A stretch of 64,000 nt of DNA from Kineosporia rhizophila (GTDB taxonomy: Bacteria; Actinomycetota; Actinomycetes; Actinomycetales; Kineosporiaceae). The position numbers and the translations under genes were made by a program. Under the pieces are notes generated by a model. It did no database searches, was not told the DNA's origin, and was given only the letters and a program-made list of their open reading frames with translations. The stretch is from the NCBI RefSeq assembly GCF_021277265.1, contig NZ_JAJSOH010000004.1, forward strand, positions 310,001 through 374,000. The letters are read 5' to 3'. Shown here piece after piece: positions 60,090 to 64,000 of this stretch; position 1 is the stretch's first letter; the number at the start of each line of letters is the position of its first letter.

Positions 60090-61489
60090 GCCAGCAACTC
60101 CCGCACGGCCGCGGCGGCTTGGTCGGCCAGGTCTTCGTGCGCGGTGCCGACCCAGGCCACGTGTCCGTCGGGGCGCACCAGCACGGCGGCGATCTCGTCG
60201 GCGGTAGCGAACGAGAACTCGTGCTTGTCGACGTCCATTGTTGGCTTTGTGGTCGTGCCGGGGGAGGTGATCAGCACTGGGCGGGCGGGCACGAGCCGGT
60301 CGAACGGGTTGGTGGTGGTGAGGGGTGCGGAGGTCAGGCGGGTGCCGGTAAGGGGATGGTCGCCGGGGGTGGCGGGGTATCGCACGCTGTGCCCGGAAAG
60401 GTTTTCGCCCAGGGCCTTGGCGAATTCTGGCACGGTGGCGATGAACTCGGACAGGAGCGCTCGAAGCTGCCGTACGTCGGGGTCGGAGCGGGTCAGCAGC
60501 ACGGTCTGCGCCTGGGTGCTGCGCAGCAGGTCCGCGCCGACCGGGCGGCGCTCGCGGGCGTAGTCGTCGAGCAGTGCTTCGCTGCTGGTTTTCTGGGCAA
60601 CGCGGGCCAGGCGCCAGCCCAGGGCATGTGCATCTTGTAGACCGACGTTCATACCTACGCCGCCGGCCGGGAAGTGCTGGTGGGCAGCGTCTCCCGCGAG
60701 CAGCACGCGCCCCTCGCGGTATCGGTCGGCCAGGCGGGCGGCGTTGCCGAAGACGGAAAGCCACTGGGGGTCGCGCATGCCGAGGTCGCTGCCGGAAACT
60801 TCGCGCACCTGAGCGGCGAATTGCTCCAGCGTGAGCGGGCCTTCGGGGCGATGGCTGGTGGTGCAGATGACGCGGTGCAGTCCACCTGGCAGCGGCACCG
60901 CCATGTACCCCGGCTCATCGATGGCGGGCGGCACCTCGTCGAGAACCACGTCGCCGAGCAGGCCCCAGGCCGTGTCGTCGGTGCCGGTGTACCCGATGCC
61001 GGCGCTCGTACGCACCTGACTGCGAGTGCCGTCGCAGCCCACCACGTATCGCGCTCGCAGTGCGTCGTTGCCAACCTGCACCGTGACGCTCTCGGCATCC
61101 CGCGTCAGTCCGGTCACCTTCACGCCCCGCCGGATTCTGACCCCCAGGGCGAGCGCTTGTTCCTCCAGCAGTTCCTCAGTGCGCGCCTGCGGAATGGCGA
61201 GCGTGAACGGGAACGGGGAGTCGAGCACTCGTAGGTCTACCCGGTCTGGCAGTCCGCCGAAATGGCCGGTGGGGATCTGGATTCCTTCTGCCAGGAACGG
61301 TTCCAGTGCTCCCCGCGAGGCGAAGAGCTCCAGGGTGCGCGCGTGCACGGTGAGGGCCTTGGAGTGGGGGCTGCGCTGCTCGCGCGCCTCCAGGATCGTC
61401 ACGTCGGGCACGCCGCCTCGCCGCAGTTCGGCCGCCAGCCACAGTCCGGTGGGCCCGGCGCCCACGATCAGTACGTCGTCCATCATCAT
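60086..61489 (-). CDS. FAD-dependent aromatic monooxygenase (PHBH-like)
   Basis: 467 residues from ATG 61489; ATGs at 61486 and 61483 are as likely. The FAD site is DDVLIVGAGPTGLWLAAELR, the DG motif VVGCDGTRSQVR and the GD motif VLLAGDAAHQHFPAGGVGMN. The C-terminal thioredoxin-like part (about 350-467) is that of phenol hydroxylase-type and antibiotic-modifying enzymes such as RdmE or TetX relatives. It hydroxylates an aromatic or polyketide substrate. The divergent TetR gene at 61526 regulates it through two palindromes. Confidence 0.92.
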   Translation of the reverse strand: MMMDDVLIVGAGPTGLWLAAELRRGGVPDVTILEAREQRSPHSKALTVHARTLELFASRGALEPFLAEGIQIPTGHFGGLPDRVDLRVLDSPFPFTLAIPQARTEELLEEQALALGVRIRRGVKVTGLTRDAESVTVQVGNDALRARYVVGCDGTRSQVRTSAGIGYTGTDDTAWGLLGDVVLDEVPPAIDEPGYMAVPLPGGLHRVICTTSHRPEGPLTLEQFAAQVREVSGSDLGMRDPQWLSVFGNAARLADRYREGRVLLAGDAAHQHFPAGGVGMNVGLQDAHALGWRLARVAQKTSSEALLDDYARERRPVGADLLRSTQAQTVLLTRSDPDVRQLRALLSEFIATVPEFAKALGENLSGHSVRYPATPGDHPLTGTRLTSAPLTTTNPFDRLVPARPVLITSPGTTTKPTMDVDKHEFSFATADEIAAVLVRPDGHVAWVGTAHEDLADQAAAAVRELLA

Positions 61490-61495
61490 CCCTTC

Positions 61496-61533
61496 TTGGT
61501 CAGTGACCAACATTAGACTTGGTCGGTGACCAA
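61496..61533. promoter_or_regulatory. Two tandem palindromic operators of the TetR regulator
   Basis: TTGGTCAGTGACCAA (61496-61510) and TTGGTCGGTGACCAA (61519-61533) are near-identical 15-base palindromes, 23 bases centre to centre. The first lies 7 bases before the monooxygenase start; the second covers the TetR start codon at 61526. This is a clear autoregulated divergent arrangement. Confidence 0.85.
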
Positions 61534-62128
61534 GATTCAAGGGCTGTCGGTGGACGACGTCGTTACGGCCGCACTGGACCTGCTGGACGAGGTGGGGGCC
61601 GACGCGGTGTCGCTGCGCGCCGTCGCGAACCGGCTCGGGGTGCGGATGAACACCGTGCTCTGGCACGCCAAGTCGCGCGCTGACCTGCAAGAACTGATGG
61701 CTGACGCGATCGTGGCCGGGATCAGTACCCAGGCCTTGCCGGCCGATCCGCCTCAGCGGGCGGAGGAGATCGTCGCCCGGTTCCGGGTTGCGCTGCTTGC
61801 TCGGCGCGACGGGGCCCGCGTGGTTACCGGCACCTTCGCCGCCCGCCCGGGCACCCTGCGCTTCGCCGAGTTGCTGGTGGCGTCGTTGGTCGAGGGTGGG
61901 CTCGACGAACGCGAGGCGGCTTGGACGTTGTGGTCGCTGGTCTACTTCACGCTCGGTCTGGTGGCGGAGGAGCAGGCGGCGGCCGAGCAGGGGAGGGTTG
62001 CTGAGCAGTTGGTTGGGGAGTTGGCCGGTGGTGCTTATCCGACGCTGTCTGCGGTAAGGAATTACCTCACGGGTGATTTCGAGGAGCGCTTTCGGTATGG
62101 GGTGAGGCAGTTCCTGCCCCGGCACTGA
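61526..62128 (+). CDS. TetR-family regulator with tetracycline-repressor-type C-terminus
   Basis: 200 residues from GTG 61526. The helix-turn-helix is VSLRAVANRLGVRMNTVLWH, with AKSRADLQELMAD after it. The C-terminal region (ARRDGARVVTGTFAARPGTL, LVEGGLDEREAAWTLWSLVYF) is the TetR_C family of tetracycline-type repressors. Likely it represses the divergent FAD monooxygenase and itself, with a ligand related to the enzyme's substrate. Its stop is 2 bases from the stop of the convergent DUF6119-like gene. Confidence 0.94.
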   Translation: MTKIQGLSVDDVVTAALDLLDEVGADAVSLRAVANRLGVRMNTVLWHAKSRADLQELMADAIVAGISTQALPADPPQRAEEIVARFRVALLARRDGARVVTGTFAARPGTLRFAELLVASLVEGGLDEREAAWTLWSLVYFTLGLVAEEQAAAEQGRVAEQLVGELAGGAYPTLSAVRNYLTGDFEERFRYGVRQFLPRH

Positions 62129-62130
62129 AG

Positions 62131-63951
62131 TCAGGTCAGGTCCATATCAGGAGCAGCGATTTCGAGGTTGTAGCCCAGGATCGTGAGCTTGCGCTTGAGA
62201 TGATTCAAGCGCAGGCGGGAGACCAGTGGCAGTGTCGCCACGGACTTCACCTTCCAGGGGCCCAGCAGCAGGAGAGTGATCGTGATCTCGTGGGCACTGC
62301 GCCTGCTCAAGGAGTCGACGATGTGCTGGGCGGCGTCACAGATCTGGGCCGAGGGTTGATGTCGACGTACGGAGGCAAGGAAGACGTCTCGTGCTTCAGG
62401 GTGCATGAGCAGCATCTCTGCTGAGGTTTCGGCCTGCGTACAGAGATGGCTGAACTGTGACGACTTGCCCTTGAGCTTCCCGAAGACCAGTCGGCCGTCG
62501 TCGGTGAACAGGTCACATACTTCGAACGAGGTCTCGCCGGGTAGGTGGATCTTGTCCTGGTCCAGCATGAGAAGGCGACCCTCGCTGCGCTCGCCGGCCA
62601 GAGCCAGGTAGGCCGGTTCGGTGCCGCCCTGGAAAGAAGGGAACGGGAAGTCGCTCAGCGGGATCTGCTCGGTGAGGCGCTCGTTGAGGCTCTGGAGGAA
62701 CTGTTTCTCGATCCGCAGCACTTCGCCGTCACTGACCACGTAATCCTGCCCGGAGACGTTCACCTCGGCGATCAAAGTGTCCATGATGCGGACCTGCTGG
62801 GGCTTCTCGACCTTGTCACCAGCCAGGCGGAAACGCATCTTCTGCTTCAGCAGGTCGGCCCCGGGGACGTGGCGGTTCCGGGCCAGCCAGACCTGCAGCT
62901 GGTCCCAGCTGAAGCGCACCTTGGTGAGGCCGGTTTCGCGGGGAAAGGCGAAATGAATTGTGACTGAGCCGATGTTGTCAGCATCTTCCAGGCTGGGCAG
63001 GATCACGTCGACCGGCAGATTGCCGTCGTCGACGATCCGGATCAGGAGCTCGTCGAGCACCGTGTCGATCTCGGCCTTGTCCTCGACCGGGACAATACGA
63101 TCGATCCAGGGCCACTGCTCCTGGTAGGCGGTGCCTGCGCGTAACTGGAGCAGGTTCTCGCTGAGCACGACGAAATCGTCGATCGTATTGATCTGGGTGG
63201 AGAATCGCAGTGAGCGGCTTCCTTCGAGGTCGCTCATCATGACATCGGCGGTACGCACCGCCAGGCTTCGGAGTAGATCGCTGACCTGGTCGAAACGCAG
63301 TCCGTCGACCGGGGCCGGGCCGGCGCTGCGACTGCTGGACACGTGCGGGTAGGCGTCTCTGCTGCGGCTGGTCATGGCGCGCACGTGGCCCGAGGTGTCC
63401 GCCTTCAGGCGGCGGCTGCGGTAGTCGGGTGGGGGCGGACGCCAGGAAGGCAGTTGCGGTGACTCGTGCTTGTTCAGGGCTACCAGCAGGCCGAATCGGC
63501 TGTCGGTGAACACACGTGGAACCAGTTGCGCCGATCCGCCAAAACACCAGATGAGCCAGCGGTTCTCGTTGGTCTTGACGGTGAGGAAGACATCGTCCTG
63601 ATTGCCGACCTCACTCGGCGGGACGGCCAGGCTAGCCAGCAGGGTGTGCCAGTTGGGCCTCTTACGTTCGCGTCGTCGGTAGGCGAGCTGCATCTTGGCC
63701 TGGCTACTGGGTGACTCCGCTGGCAGGATCAGGGGGTCGGCGCCGGAGAGGTCAATGAGGTACCAGGAGAACTCACCTCTCGCGCCACTGGTATCAATGG
63801 CTTTGAAAGTGGCTGCCAGGGATACTTGTTCGCGTATTAGCAGGGCGCAGAGGTCGAGGACGAGACCCTGGGCCGGTAGAGCTGCCTCTTGTGTACTGGC
63901 GAGGTCGTTGCTTGGTTCAGGAAGTGCTTCGACCATGACGGCGACCCCCAT
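62131..63951 (-). CDS. TIGR04141/DUF6119-type sporadically distributed protein
   Basis: 606 residues from ATG 63951; in-frame ATG 63936 has a better RBS (GGGGGTC upstream). The family mark is KLKGKSSQFSHLCTQAETSA, with EMLLMHPEARDVFLASVR and upstream HLPGETSFEVCDLFTDD. Further N-terminal segments are WHTLLASLAVPP and FGLLVALNK. TIGR04141 members occur irregularly, often near restriction or other defence genes; function is unknown. A basic, Arg/Ser-rich linker (about 170-210) separates two halves. It is the last full gene in the window. Confidence 0.75.
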   Translation of the reverse strand: MGVAVMVEALPEPSNDLASTQEAALPAQGLVLDLCALLIREQVSLAATFKAIDTSGARGEFSWYLIDLSGADPLILPAESPSSQAKMQLAYRRRERKRPNWHTLLASLAVPPSEVGNQDDVFLTVKTNENRWLIWCFGGSAQLVPRVFTDSRFGLLVALNKHESPQLPSWRPPPPDYRSRRLKADTSGHVRAMTSRSRDAYPHVSSSRSAGPAPVDGLRFDQVSDLLRSLAVRTADVMMSDLEGSRSLRFSTQINTIDDFVVLSENLLQLRAGTAYQEQWPWIDRIVPVEDKAEIDTVLDELLIRIVDDGNLPVDVILPSLEDADNIGSVTIHFAFPRETGLTKVRFSWDQLQVWLARNRHVPGADLLKQKMRFRLAGDKVEKPQQVRIMDTLIAEVNVSGQDYVVSDGEVLRIEKQFLQSLNERLTEQIPLSDFPFPSFQGGTEPAYLALAGERSEGRLLMLDQDKIHLPGETSFEVCDLFTDDGRLVFGKLKGKSSQFSHLCTQAETSAEMLLMHPEARDVFLASVRRHQPSAQICDAAQHIVDSLSRRSAHEITITLLLLGPWKVKSVATLPLVSRLRLNHLKRKLTILGYNLEIAAPDMDLT

Positions 63952-64000
63952 CGGTCTGCTGCCGCGCCGTGGCAGCTGGTGACGGACTCGCTACGAATGG

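Overview
The window is chromosomal DNA of a high-GC Gram-positive bacterium (Actinomycetota). The signs are strong G/C bias at third codon positions, frequent GTG starts, 4-base GTGA/ATGA gene overlaps, a DUF397 gene next to a Scr1-type helix-turn-helix gene, an IdeR/DmdR-type iron box, and rare TTA codons. A Kineosporia-like or other filamentous soil actinomycete would fit, but genus is a guess. No integrase, transposase, CRISPR array or rRNA was found. One tRNA-Ala(GGC) lies at 3950-4022.

Layout. 0-20 kb: three secreted RTX-type calcium-binding repeat proteins (one cut by the window edge), a secreted glycerophosphodiesterase, a pectate lyase, a LysR/SRPBCC divergent pair, a HigBA toxin-antitoxin pair, BluB, a GAF-LytTR regulator joined to katG, and a quinoprotein block. 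The block is a cupredoxin-like PQQ-associated protein, a quinoprotein alcohol dehydrogenase with the Asp-Tyr-Asp lanthanide signature, pqqA-B-C-D-E, and a CaCA-type cation exchanger. 20-35 kb: Nudix, an MMPL exporter with divergent TetR, and a five-gene reverse-strand DNA repair block in the order herA, sbcD(mre11), sbcC(rad50), nurA, alkZ-like, then TfoX-like and a second MMPL exporter. 35-48 kb: an ABC exporter with a two-component system, a radical SAM protein with a small partner, an IdeR-box-linked siderophore ABC importer, and an ABC-2 exporter with two permeases. 48-57 kb: accessory DNA with visibly lower GC in part. It holds a Scr1/DUF397 pair, a PLD-helicase-DUF3427 protein divergent from a DUF262 (GmrSD-like) protein, and three unrecognised small genes. 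57-64 kb: TetR-controlled oxidoreductase pairs with clear palindromic operators, and a TIGR04141/DUF6119-type protein.

How genes work together. The pqq genes make the cofactor for the adjacent dehydrogenase, and the exchanger in the same run is a candidate Ca/lanthanide transporter. HerA-NurA and Mre11-Rad50 form a DNA end-resection set in the order known from archaea, here with a possible AlkZ-like glycosylase added. The helicase and DUF262 genes look like a small defence island.

The most notable items are the archaeal-order herA-mre11-rad50-nurA operon, the lanthanide-type quinoprotein cluster with its unusual acidic exchanger, the accessory defence island, and the radical SAM pair. Coordinates of starts were chosen from RBS, overlap and family length. 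All function calls come from reading the sequence without database searches.
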